From Bacillota bacterium (GTDB taxonomy: Bacteria; Bacillota; Clostridia; Christensenellales; Pumilibacteraceae), in contig WQSV01000062.1 in NCBI GenBank assembly GCA_009787685.1, positions 1 through 7,727 on the forward strand: DNA of 7,727 bases, read 5' to 3'. Position numbers and translations under genes: made by a program. Of this stretch, positions 1 to 7,262 are shown one piece after another; position 1 is the first letter of the stretch, and each line of letters opens with the position of its first letter. A model generated the notes under the pieces. It saw only the letters and a program-made list of their open reading frames with translations, was not told where the DNA came from and ran no database searches.

Positions 1-957
1 GTAGACCCAATGAGAGACTCTGTTGAAACGGACAATGTCATTATTTTGATTTCTGATTTGGAATGTTACCGCGTTTGATTGCAACAACCAACCCGGAAGT
101 TCGTTCACAATACTGAGGTTAATTCTTACTTGCCCAACTGGTGCCACGGGACACTCACACAACTCTCCTTCATAGACTGGACAACATCTTGACGGAAAAT
201 ATCCGCAATCTGGACAACCTTGAACGAGCGCAAACGGCCATGGGAGACGATAGTCCGAGTCTGCTGGCGGTGGAGATGGGTGACGAGGGTTATAGCCCCT
301 CCATTCTTCAATTCCTCCGAATTCAAAAACATTAACATAGCCAAGTTCAACCAAGATGTCGGAAACAACCAAACTTCTTCTTCCTGTTCTGCAATAGACC
401 AAGATTGTTGCGCTTCTGTCTGGCAAAAGAATCGGGGCATAGAACTCGACATAGTTGTCATAGGGAAGCAAGACTGAATTTGGCACTCTTGAGTAAATCC
501 ATTCCGAGTGAGAGCGGGTGTCGACAATAACTACATTTTCGCCATAGTTGATTTTGTGCCATGCTTCTTGATGAGAAATCACATCGAATGAGTTTTCAGC
601 CGTTTGAAATGTCACAGTGATGTTTCCAGTGACATTTCTCATGTCCCATTGTCCGTCTCCCGCATGGGAGTGGAAAAGAGTCGCGCCATTTCTTATTTCA
701 ACGCGCTGAGATTCTGCTCCGCTCCACATGAAACGAACATTTGAACCTCTTTCGACATAGTCGCCATTTGAAATCGTTTCACGACCGACAACGCCCGCGA
801 TTACCTCAAGTGAATCATTTGCTGACACATTCCACGACACAATGAAGTCTTGAGCCATTTCTTCATAGTCATCACATGCAACAAACATAAACATGCTTAA
901 TGAAAGAAATAGGGCTAATATTAGGACTAATGATAGTTTTTTGATAGTTTTTTTCAT
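1..957 (-). CDS. Rhodanese-domain lipoprotein with a cysteine motif (3' end outside window)
   Basis: The frame is open from ATG at 957-955 through the window edge (319 codons, no stop), so the C-terminus is missing. Seen: a lysine-rich n-region, a hydrophobic core and a lipobox FVAC with Cys28 as the predicted lipid-anchored residue; a beta-rich domain at about 38-118; a rhodanese-like domain at about 122-222 with the substrate-entry motif VDTR (Asp146), the active-site loop CRTGRRS (Cys189, codon 391-393) and the closing FGGIEEWRGY; a proline-rich linker at about 224-233; a cysteine motif (Cys248, 251, 258, 259, 267, 269); then the start of another beta-rich segment. Rhodanese domains transfer sulfane sulfur through a cysteine persulfide. 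A surface-anchored one is unusual and its acceptor is unknown. The start is supported by AAAAGGAG at 977-970, 12 nt upstream. No convincing promoter was found in the 184-nt gap behind the large lipoprotein gene, so co-transcription is possible. The mature part has one lysine (Lys135) against about 20 arginines. Domain call is sure; role is not. Confidence 0.9.
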   Translation of the reverse strand, partial: MKKTIKKLSLVLILALFLSLSMFMFVACDDYEEMAQDFIVSWNVSANDSLEVIAGVVGRETISNGDYVERGSNVRFMWSGAESQRVEIRNGATLFHSHAGDGQWDMRNVTGNITVTFQTAENSFDVISHQEAWHKINYGENVVIVDTRSHSEWIYSRVPNSVLLPYDNYVEFYAPILLPDRSATILVYCRTGRRSLVVSDILVELGYVNVFEFGGIEEWRGYNPRHPSPPPADSDYRLPWPFALVQGCPDCGYFPSRCCPVYEGELCECPVAPVGQVRINLSIVNELPGWLLQSNAVTFQIRNQNNDIVRFNRVSHWVY

Positions 958-1057
958 TATTTTTTGTTTCTCCTTTTGAGGGGTTTTTTGAGTTTTGATT
1001 ATTCGGTCTCGCGATGCCACCCCTTACAATTTTGATTAGTGTTTTTAAAATGTGAAG

Positions 1058-1140
1058 AATGATAAACCCGAATAATTTTATCGTTGTTGAAGAATTCCAG
1101 ATAACAGCACTTCTCCGTCAGAAGGGTCAGACCCCTTTTT
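1058..1140 (+). repeat. Solitary diverged copy of the two-hairpin repeat
   Basis: This intergenic copy matches the array unit at about 7407-7476. The segment from TTG at 1084 through TTCCAG, AACAGCA, CTCCGTCA and GAAGGGTC aligns with few changes to the array centre and second hairpin (CAGAAGGGTC is shared exactly apart from T/C changes upstream). The second hairpin, GGGTC/GACCC at 1124-1134, has lost two bases of its GAA/AAA loop and is followed by six T (1136-1141). The first-hairpin position holds an AT-rich stem, 1058-1066 with 1077-1085 (9 pairs including one G-T, loop of 10). The copy ends one base before the TAG stop of the large lipoprotein gene. Confidence 0.7.
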
Positions 1141-1141
1141 T

Positions 1142-4100
1142 CTAGCAACAGCTTGGATCTGGTTTTGTTATTGGACTGTTTGCCAGAGTGCAAGTGCAGA
1201 AAGTGTGACAGTTTCCGTTTACGCAATTACACTCGTTTTCACATGAGCAAGCTCTGCAACCTCCTGTTCCGCCTTCACATTGACAATTATCAGCATCGCA
1301 AACTCCGAACATTTCACCACAATTGCAACCATGTTCATCGCAAACTTCGCCTGAACAATTACACAAGATAACATCGCTTTCACACTGACATTGCTCGCAA
1401 CCGCAAAGTCCGTCCATTTCGCAAGTGCAACCATAGCGCCAGCAACTTGCGCAAGGACAATCATCGGTGATGTCCACCCAAATAGTAGCAATGAAAGTTT
1501 CTCCTGCCAATGTGATTGTGACAGTCACATAGACCCTGCCATATTCACCTTGAATTCTTGAAATCACAATGTTTCTTCCATTGTTAATCACTTCATATGT
1601 CGCTGCGTCGCCTGTGATAGTCCATAAAATTGAATGCTCAACTAGGTTCGGAGTCAAGTTTGGAGGCCAAATTCCTTCTGCCCAAATGTTGACACTAAAA
1701 GTTGCATGAGTTGCAAGTCTGTCGAGAGTGAATCCGCCATAATATGGATTATGTCCAACAGCGTAGCCATCACCTCTTATTGAAACTCCAATTATGTTAA
1801 CAGGGCACATGCAAATATCGGCATCTTCATCAACATCACAACATCTGCATGGAGAATTTTCGCAATAGTCACAATCGAGATGGAAATTTCTCGCATACAT
1901 GACTTCATAGGCAAAGCCCCATTCGCTTACTGACACTCCTTCTTGATGTTGAACAGTTGCTCCAAATATTCTTTGGAAATAGAACTGACCAACGGTGTAG
2001 AATGCAACTGTGTTCCAGTGATGAATTAGTCCCGCAGCCCTCAAATCCTGCCAAACATTGAATGCATAGAGAGAATAGATATAAAATCCTTCAAACGCGA
2101 CTTCTTGTTCAACAGTGTGATAGTTCCAAATCATTCCATAGGTTTCGCTGAACGCTCCCATATATCTTCCAGAAACAATATATTGAACATCGGCATAGCT
2201 ACTTGCCCATGTTTCAGCAAATCTTCTGATTGCTTGCTCATAGGTCAACAATCCGTGTTGCATCATGAACTCTACTAATGGCCCGAATCTTGCATCTTGA
2301 TTTCCATTGATTCGATATTCTTCCCAAGCAGTCATCGCAGCATCAAACAAATGCTCGATGAAATCTTCAATGTCCATCATGAATATTCCTTCAACATAAT
2401 ACTGCGAATGCTCAGGATCATTAACAAAAGGATTTCTGTGGAGTTCTCCCGGGGTGTGAACCAAAATATACCAGAAATTGTATTCCCCGTCTGCCATGTG
2501 TTGTTCAATGCGATAATGCGAGGAACGGAAGACTGGAGCATAGTTGAGTTGTCCGCGAATGCGTCTTAGGAATATTAATGATTCTTGGTGATGTTCATGC
2601 AATGAATACATTGTCCAAATCGCATGGTAGTCACTGAATCTTGAAACGACTCTTTGGTTGTGGATAAGTGATTGTTCTCTCCAAATGTCCGAATTGATGG
2701 TGAAGAATCCGCCTCTGACGTGTTCTGTGAAAATTTCTTCAAGATAATATTCATGAACCCCAAACAGTGCATAATCCCCATGAGCAGAAATATATGCTCC
2801 CTCAAGACTTCCTCCATCACTCCAACTGTGGTCGACAGAGAAACCAAAGCTTCTATAAAATTCAATCATGCGCCCTGCCAAAACTCTTGCCTCGGCATAG
2901 GTTGGGGCATATTGATCAGCGAGCAATGCTTGAACAAGGAGTCCTTTGAAGAATTCAATGTCAGCATGTTCATCGCGAATTGAGTAGAGATAACCGCAAT
3001 GTGTGCAATCTTCGTTTCCGCAGTCTGCAAAACCAACTGAGTCAGCACACCAAACGAAGAAACCATAAAAGTCTCCACCACCCCAAATTGTTGGCGAAAA
3101 ATGTGGCATGTATTCCTCGCCATAGACAACGAAATAACGAATGCCAAAAAGTCCGCCAGTATGGACTGCGAGAGTTCCAAAATCCGACTCATAGTCAATG
3201 ACAACATCGACATAGCCATTGATAAAGTGGATCATTGTTAATGGAGTTGAAAGTGTCCACTCCCATGCACCCGCGTCAACATTTCTAAGTGGTGTCCAAG
3301 TTGATGTTTGAACCGCTTGTTGTGGTTGTGAAAGCATCACCGTGTTTCCATAGACGCTGAATTCCATGCGTCGATATTCCCAAATTACTAGTTCAACAAA
3401 TTCGTCAATGACTCCCTCAACATAAAGGTAGTGCGCTCCACTTCTTTGTCTTTCTCCAACTGTGTCAGAAAAATCTGGATGAGCTTTGAGGAAGTTGATA
3501 AATGCCACAAAGTCTGGATTTGGGTGTTCTGCGCGATATCTCCAAAGATACGAAAATTGCAACCTCAAGTAGCCCTTCATCATCATATCGCTTCTGACAG
3601 ACCAAATGCCATTTGTGTAGAGCATGAAATATTGGAAGTCATAAAGTCCTTCTCTTCTTGTTTGAGTGATTGGAGCTTCATGCTCAATTGAAATTGCAAA
3701 ATTTGAATTCTCAATTGTGAGAATTCTTCCACCCGTTCTTCCGCCAGCATTACTTCTTCCATAGAAAACTCTTGCTCCTTGGCCATAGACCGCGCGCCAA
3801 ACAAATTGGACTGCATACATTCCGCGAAGTTCACCGTATTCATTTTCAAAAACAAAACACTCTCTGATGACGATTGCTTGAGGAGCGAATGTGTTAGCAA
3901 GATATTCTCTGTTCGTCCAGCCGAGTCCAATGTTGTTGTCAGCTGTTGGGAAAAGATATCCAACGCGAAGTGCAAGATATTCAATATAATTCGATGGGTT
4001 AATTCCAAGAGTCACTATTCTTCTGACTCTTTGAGGCATGTTTCTCATTGTTGGCCATAGTCCAGCATAATAGAAAAAGTCATGAAAAATTTCGACTTCT

Positions 4101-5386
4101 TCGCCAGTTCCGCGAATTGCAATGTTTCTGACTGCTTCGTCAAATTGTTCATATTGACGAGACAACCATCTCATCCCTTGGCTTTCATAGATTCGGAATT
4201 CAAGATTCATTGGGTTTTGATTGAATTCTCCTGAAACATTAACAACAATGACGTCTCTTCTTCTTGTGACGTCTTGAACCCTCACGGCAAAACCATGGCG
4301 ATGAAGTTCGGCAAGAAGTTCATCGAGGTCATACTCTTCTTCATATGTTATTGCATTAATTTGAATTGGGTCATTTTCAACGATAAAAGATTGAAGCAAA
4401 TTCATTCCCCATGCGTTTCCAAAGAACTCAAAATAGTCATGACGAACGACTCCATTGTTGTTTGATGGAGCAAATGTGCTTTCAAAGACTCTGATTGTTC
4501 CTGTTGTTTCTTCGTTAAAAATTAGTCCCGAAACCGCGATTAAAAGGTGGTCAATTCCTCCAACATCAACATTGACATTGAGGTAGAGAGAACGAAGATA
4601 CTCAATCATGTCTTGCGCTGGAGCAATTAAAATAGTGATTACTCTTTGAATCGCAGCGTTAACAATTGAAATTAACTCATTGTGGGTTGCTTCGTCCAGT
4701 GTTGAAATTGCTTGTGGAGTCAGAGCAAAAAGAGCATCTCTTGCAGTCCTTGCGTCACCGATTTCTGCTGGAGTGTTTCCATTCGGATTAAGAGCCAAGA
4801 CAAGTTGTTTGACTTGAGCGATGAATCCCGGAGCTTCAATGTGGTTTGTCAAAGCTGTTAAAATGTTGCCAAAGCGATTTTGAGTGTTCGCGTGAACATA
4901 GGCTCTTTGAGATGAAGAAAGTCCATTAAGCAACTCTTCCACTTCGCGAATCGTCGACATATGTGAAAGTTGAACATCTTCAGGGCTTGGAAGAGCAAGG
5001 ATAATTGAAGTTATCCAACCAGAGAGTTGCCAATTGTCGGCAAAAATTCTCACTTCAATATTCATGTCTTGATTAACGCGAACTTCTCCGCCGTTGTCAA
5101 AACCAACTCTGCGAGAGTTGTTGATGTAGAGAAACGCATTCGCAAACATCAAACCGTCTTCATCCCATGAAATGGTGATTCGCGTTCCGTTTCTCACTTG
5201 TGAAACTCCAGTCAAAATAGTATCCCCGTCGCGAACAACAAAATTGTTGACACGACCGAACACTTCCTCACTAGGTGTGTTGATTGTGACATCATGGCGT
5301 CCGCCACAAGCTGAAAGCATGACGACAGATGTGATTAGCAGTGCTGTCATCACTAGGCTTAGTAAAATGATTTTCAATTTTTTCAT
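1142..5386 (-). CDS. Giant (1414-residue) lysine-depleted lipoprotein with cysteine-rich tail
   Basis: Start ATG 5386-5384 follows AAAAGGAG (5407-5400) by 13 nt; stop is TAG at 1144-1142. Seen: signal peptide with lipobox LSAC, Cys27 being the predicted lipid anchor; a beta domain at about 33-115 resembling the one in the rhodanese lipoprotein; two helical repeats at about 122-183 and 188-250 (the second with the ALTPQ signature) of a kind common in Gram-positive surface proteins; a long aromatic-rich centre, about 260-1165, that I do not recognise; a small cluster Cys789/794/797; the motif Cys1172-1194; an Ig-like beta domain at about 1196-1307 resembling bacterial Ig group 2; and a tail, 1310-1414, with 27 cysteines, mostly as CxC pairs. 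Two central stretches (about 354-404 and 836-886) share a helix followed by GF(A/S)V and beta strands, suggesting old internal duplication. The mature protein has only five lysines against about 80 arginines. Predicted extracellular and membrane-anchored. No enzyme motif is visible; a structural, binding or metal/thiol role are all possible. Confidence 0.93.
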   Translation of the reverse strand: MKKLKIILLSLVMTALLITSVVMLSACGGRHDVTINTPSEEVFGRVNNFVVRDGDTILTGVSQVRNGTRITISWDEDGLMFANAFLYINNSRRVGFDNGGEVRVNQDMNIEVRIFADNWQLSGWITSIILALPSPEDVQLSHMSTIREVEELLNGLSSSQRAYVHANTQNRFGNILTALTNHIEAPGFIAQVKQLVLALNPNGNTPAEIGDARTARDALFALTPQAISTLDEATHNELISIVNAAIQRVITILIAPAQDMIEYLRSLYLNVNVDVGGIDHLLIAVSGLIFNEETTGTIRVFESTFAPSNNNGVVRHDYFEFFGNAWGMNLLQSFIVENDPIQINAITYEEEYDLDELLAELHRHGFAVRVQDVTRRRDVIVVNVSGEFNQNPMNLEFRIYESQGMRWLSRQYEQFDEAVRNIAIRGTGEEVEIFHDFFYYAGLWPTMRNMPQRVRRIVTLGINPSNYIEYLALRVGYLFPTADNNIGLGWTNREYLANTFAPQAIVIRECFVFENEYGELRGMYAVQFVWRAVYGQGARVFYGRSNAGGRTGGRILTIENSNFAISIEHEAPITQTRREGLYDFQYFMLYTNGIWSVRSDMMMKGYLRLQFSYLWRYRAEHPNPDFVAFINFLKAHPDFSDTVGERQRSGAHYLYVEGVIDEFVELVIWEYRRMEFSVYGNTVMLSQPQQAVQTSTWTPLRNVDAGAWEWTLSTPLTMIHFINGYVDVVIDYESDFGTLAVHTGGLFGIRYFVVYGEEYMPHFSPTIWGGGDFYGFFVWCADSVGFADCGNEDCTHCGYLYSIRDEHADIEFFKGLLVQALLADQYAPTYAEARVLAGRMIEFYRSFGFSVDHSWSDGGSLEGAYISAHGDYALFGVHEYYLEEIFTEHVRGGFFTINSDIWREQSLIHNQRVVSRFSDYHAIWTMYSLHEHHQESLIFLRRIRGQLNYAPVFRSSHYRIEQHMADGEYNFWYILVHTPGELHRNPFVNDPEHSQYYVEGIFMMDIEDFIEHLFDAAMTAWEEYRINGNQDARFGPLVEFMMQHGLLTYEQAIRRFAETWASSYADVQYIVSGRYMGAFSETYGMIWNYHTVEQEVAFEGFYIYSLYAFNVWQDLRAAGLIHHWNTVAFYTVGQFYFQRIFGATVQHQEGVSVSEWGFAYEVMYARNFHLDCDYCENSPCRCCDVDEDADICMCPVNIIGVSIRGDGYAVGHNPYYGGFTLDRLATHATFSVNIWAEGIWPPNLTPNLVEHSILWTITGDAATYEVINNGRNIVISRIQGEYGRVYVTVTITLAGETFIATIWVDITDDCPCASCWRYGCTCEMDGLCGCEQCQCESDVILCNCSGEVCDEHGCNCGEMFGVCDADNCQCEGGTGGCRACSCENECNCVNGNCHTFCTCTLANSPITKPDPSCC

Positions 5387-5420
5387 AAAGTGTTGACTTC
5401 TCCTTTTAATGGCTATTGTC

Positions 5421-5470
5421 TGTCAATAGGGCTTTGATCCCTTTGTTAGACTTTTCTAAAAATAGCAGAA
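5421..5470 (+). repeat. Repeat half-unit in the 5' leader of the large lipoprotein gene
   Basis: The sequence from CAA at 5424 to AATAGCA at about 5467 aligns with the first hairpin and centre of the array unit at 7407-7450. Both have a CAA...TTTG closing pair, TTGATSCCTTTGT and then TTCTARWAATAGCA. The hairpin here is CAA, one bulged T, AGGG (5428-5431), a seven-base loop, CCCT and TTG (ending 5445). The second hairpin of the unit is not clearly recognisable downstream; a short TATCA/TGATA dyad at 5481-5492 sits where it would be. The copy lies inside the predicted transcript leader. Confidence 0.6.
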
Positions 5471-5500
5471 TTGATATTGTTATCATCTGATATTAATATG

Positions 5501-5529
5501 ATTATACATCATATCTTGTTCCTTGTCAA
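5501..5529 (-). promoter_or_regulatory. Consensus housekeeping promoter of the large lipoprotein gene
   Basis: On the minus strand, TTGACA (5529-5524) and TATAAT (5506-5501) are both perfect matches to the main sigma-factor consensus and are separated by exactly 17 bases. An AT-rich tract just upstream (about 5530-5560) could act as an UP element. Transcription should start near 5494, giving a leader of about 107 nt before the ATG at 5386. It points only at the large lipoprotein gene, and possibly the rhodanese gene behind it. Confidence 0.88.
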
Positions 5530-5565
5530 GGATTTTTTGAAAAAATTTTATTTTATTTTGACCTT

Positions 5566-5612
5566 TGGCAAATTGCAAATCAACATCATCTCCGTGGCAA
5601 ATTACAAATCAA
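5566..5612. repeat. Pair of 18-bp direct repeats upstream of the promoter
   Basis: TGGCAAATTGCAAATCAA (5566-5583) and TGGCAAATTACAAATCAA (5595-5612) differ at one base and start 29 bp apart. They lie between the upstream gene's terminator and the -35 box, about 37 to 83 bp upstream of that box. This arrangement would suit a regulator binding two sites, but no regulator gene is in the window and the role is inferred only from position. Confidence 0.55.
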
Positions 5613-5623
5613 GAAACAAAATG

Positions 5624-5660
5624 CACAACGGAGGTCAAACTTGATTTGACCTCCGTTGTG
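5624..5660 (-). terminator. Terminator hairpin of the YfcC-family gene
   Basis: A perfect 16-bp inverted repeat (5624-5639 with 5645-5660) encloses a five-base loop. It begins 31 nt after the TAA stop of the transporter gene. On the minus strand the stem is followed by a T-rich stretch (ATTTTGTTTC), as for a factor-independent terminator, though the T run is interrupted. It separates the transporter from the lipoprotein genes. Confidence 0.8.
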
Positions 5661-5691
5661 ATATGGACACTAAAAAACTAGACACTATTAA

Positions 5692-7176
5692 TTAATACCC
5701 TATTGCAACAGCTATCATCAAGAAACCCAGCAAGAAGCTGGTGATGCAAAGTTGGAAAAATATTGTTTTTTTGAACCATGCTCCATAGGATATGCCGGAG
5801 AGACCGAGAGCGATGAGTAGTGGCGGATTCGCTGGAAAGATGACATTTTTAAATGAGTCGCCAAAAATAAAAGCAAGTATGATGACTTGTGATGAAATTG
5901 GCAAATTGATTGCAAGAAGGAGAGGCAACAACAACATAACTTTTGCCGAACCCGATGGAATGAAGAAATTTGTCAGCATGACGATTCCAAAGACTGTTAA
6001 TGCTGCGACATAGGGGCTGACATCAGATAGTCCGTTTGAGAGGTTGAAGATGAGCGGATGCAGAATGTTTCCACGGTCAGCAATGAACGTTATTGCTTGT
6101 GCCATCATAATAATGAAGACCGCGGGACTCATCGCGATTACACCTTGAAGGAAATATTTGCCAACTTTTTTTAGACTTCGAATAACAAGAAAGCCCGCAA
6201 TAAAAGCTCCAACTAGGAACGAGCCTGCAATGATTTCAATCAAGAAACTCGAAAAAAATGGAACGGCACCCGCAACAATCATGACGACAAGAAGTGAAAT
6301 GAAGAAGAATCCGAATATGCGTGCTTTTCGTTTGTTCTCTTGGGTGAGAGAAAAAAGATTGCCCCTTGAGGTGTCATTGTGGACAGGATGAATCATCCCT
6401 AGTTTTGACGCAAGTCCACCACCGCCAGCAATCTCCCCTTTTCCTTTTCTCTTTGCATACCAAACGATAAACGAAGATGTCGCAACCCAAAGAATAATAA
6501 ATCCGATTAGACGAAACCAAATTCCATCGATAACACTAATTCCTGCGATGTTTGAAGCAAGGCCAATGGTGAATGGGTTTGTTAAATCCATCATGAACCC
6601 AACTCCGAGTGCCAATAAGCAAATCATTAGTCCAACTTCTTTTTTCCAACCCATGAATTTTGCCAAAATCAACATCATTGGAAGAAGCATTATTCCCTCT
6701 TCAAAAATCCCGAAGAATGCGGCGAACAGCATGAAAAAAAGTGTCGTTGCCCAAATAAGAGAGTATTTTGCTTTTTTAAATTTTTTGACTAATATTGTCA
6801 TGAGTGCTTTCATTCCATCACTTTTAATGACGATGTTGAGAGCGCCTCCAGCAATGAGAATGAACGCGATGAGTCCGTGGAGAATTCCAAACCCATCAAA
6901 AAGAACTTCAAATGGAGCGGTGAACCAACGCCATGGAGAAAGCCTTGTTGGACTGTAGGGTAAAAATTCAAAAGAGCCTTCTATTATTTCGCCAGTGTAG
7001 GGACAAATTTGAAATGCTCCCGGGGTAATGACAAATGTCAAAATTCCAACCGCAATAATAATCGCAAGCAAAAAACCAACCACCAAAATGATGCTTCTTT
7101 TGCCAATTTTGAGAACAATCTCCTCCGGGTCTGGCGGATCCATAATTTTGAGTTTTAGTTTTTTGAGAAATATCAT
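5692..7176 (-). CDS. YfcC/DcuC-family membrane transporter
   Basis: A 494-residue integral membrane protein with roughly 11-13 hydrophobic segments (for example 28-52, 97-118, 139-157, 180-197, 219-241, 286-308, 310-332, 343-366, 386-405, 430-445 and 470-492). Family landmarks are present in order: FEEG at 157-160, NPFTIGLASNIAGIS at 200-214, FFIPSGSAKVMLLLP at 404-418, and GDSFKNVIFP at 439-448 followed by the ISYGAWFKK end of the domain. Length and motifs fit intact members of the DcuC-like (C4-dicarboxylate anaerobic carrier) Pfam family, YfcC branch. Members are often annotated as carboxylate carriers or basic amino-acid antiporters; the substrate cannot be told from sequence here. The frame has a stop just upstream of Met1, so 7176 is the furthest start, but neither Met1 nor Met12 (7143) has a good ribosome binding site. 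It is lysine-rich (about 29 Lys, 10 Arg), unlike its neighbours. It has its own terminator. Confidence 0.9.
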   Translation of the reverse strand: MIFLKKLKLKIMDPPDPEEIVLKIGKRSIILVVGFLLAIIIAVGILTFVITPGAFQICPYTGEIIEGSFEFLPYSPTRLSPWRWFTAPFEVLFDGFGILHGLIAFILIAGGALNIVIKSDGMKALMTILVKKFKKAKYSLIWATTLFFMLFAAFFGIFEEGIMLLPMMLILAKFMGWKKEVGLMICLLALGVGFMMDLTNPFTIGLASNIAGISVIDGIWFRLIGFIILWVATSSFIVWYAKRKGKGEIAGGGGLASKLGMIHPVHNDTSRGNLFSLTQENKRKARIFGFFFISLLVVMIVAGAVPFFSSFLIEIIAGSFLVGAFIAGFLVIRSLKKVGKYFLQGVIAMSPAVFIIMMAQAITFIADRGNILHPLIFNLSNGLSDVSPYVAALTVFGIVMLTNFFIPSGSAKVMLLLPLLLAINLPISSQVIILAFIFGDSFKNVIFPANPPLLIALGLSGISYGAWFKKTIFFQLCITSFLLGFLMIAVAIGY

Positions 7177-7262
7177 TTGTTAAAATTGAGATGTGTCCGT
7201 TAATGCTTTCATTCCGTCCACGACATTGATTCCAAAATAGGCAGGTTGGGAGCAAGTGAAGT
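7177..7262. other. Short spacer between transporter gene and repeat array
   Basis: I see no gene, no ribosome binding site at normal distance from the transporter start and no convincing promoter here. A TTGACA occurs on the minus strand at 7270-7265, inside the first array repeat, but there is no -10 box at the right distance. The transporter promoter may lie further right, beyond the array. Confidence 0.4.

Noticed and set aside
126..527. 133-codon minus-strand reading frame within the left gene
   Set aside because: It is in another frame of the rhodanese gene. The competing frame is open for 319 codons and carries a signal peptide, a rhodanese active site and a ribosome binding site.
958..1057. 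Promoter for the rhodanese lipoprotein gene
   Set aside because: Only weak partial matches to -10 and -35 boxes are present, none with good spacing. Read-through from the large lipoprotein gene remains equally likely.
999..1226. 75-codon minus-strand reading frame across the lipoprotein gene end
   Set aside because: It overlaps the cysteine-rich tail in another frame and runs through the dispersed repeat, with no ribosome binding site or recognisable protein features.
7184..7232. Possible fragment of a second copy of the transporter (VVDGMKAL, compare SDGMKAL at residues 119-125)
   Set aside because: The shared DNA is only about 15 bases with one mismatch, which is expected by chance in a window this size. 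The flanking sequence does not align without gaps.
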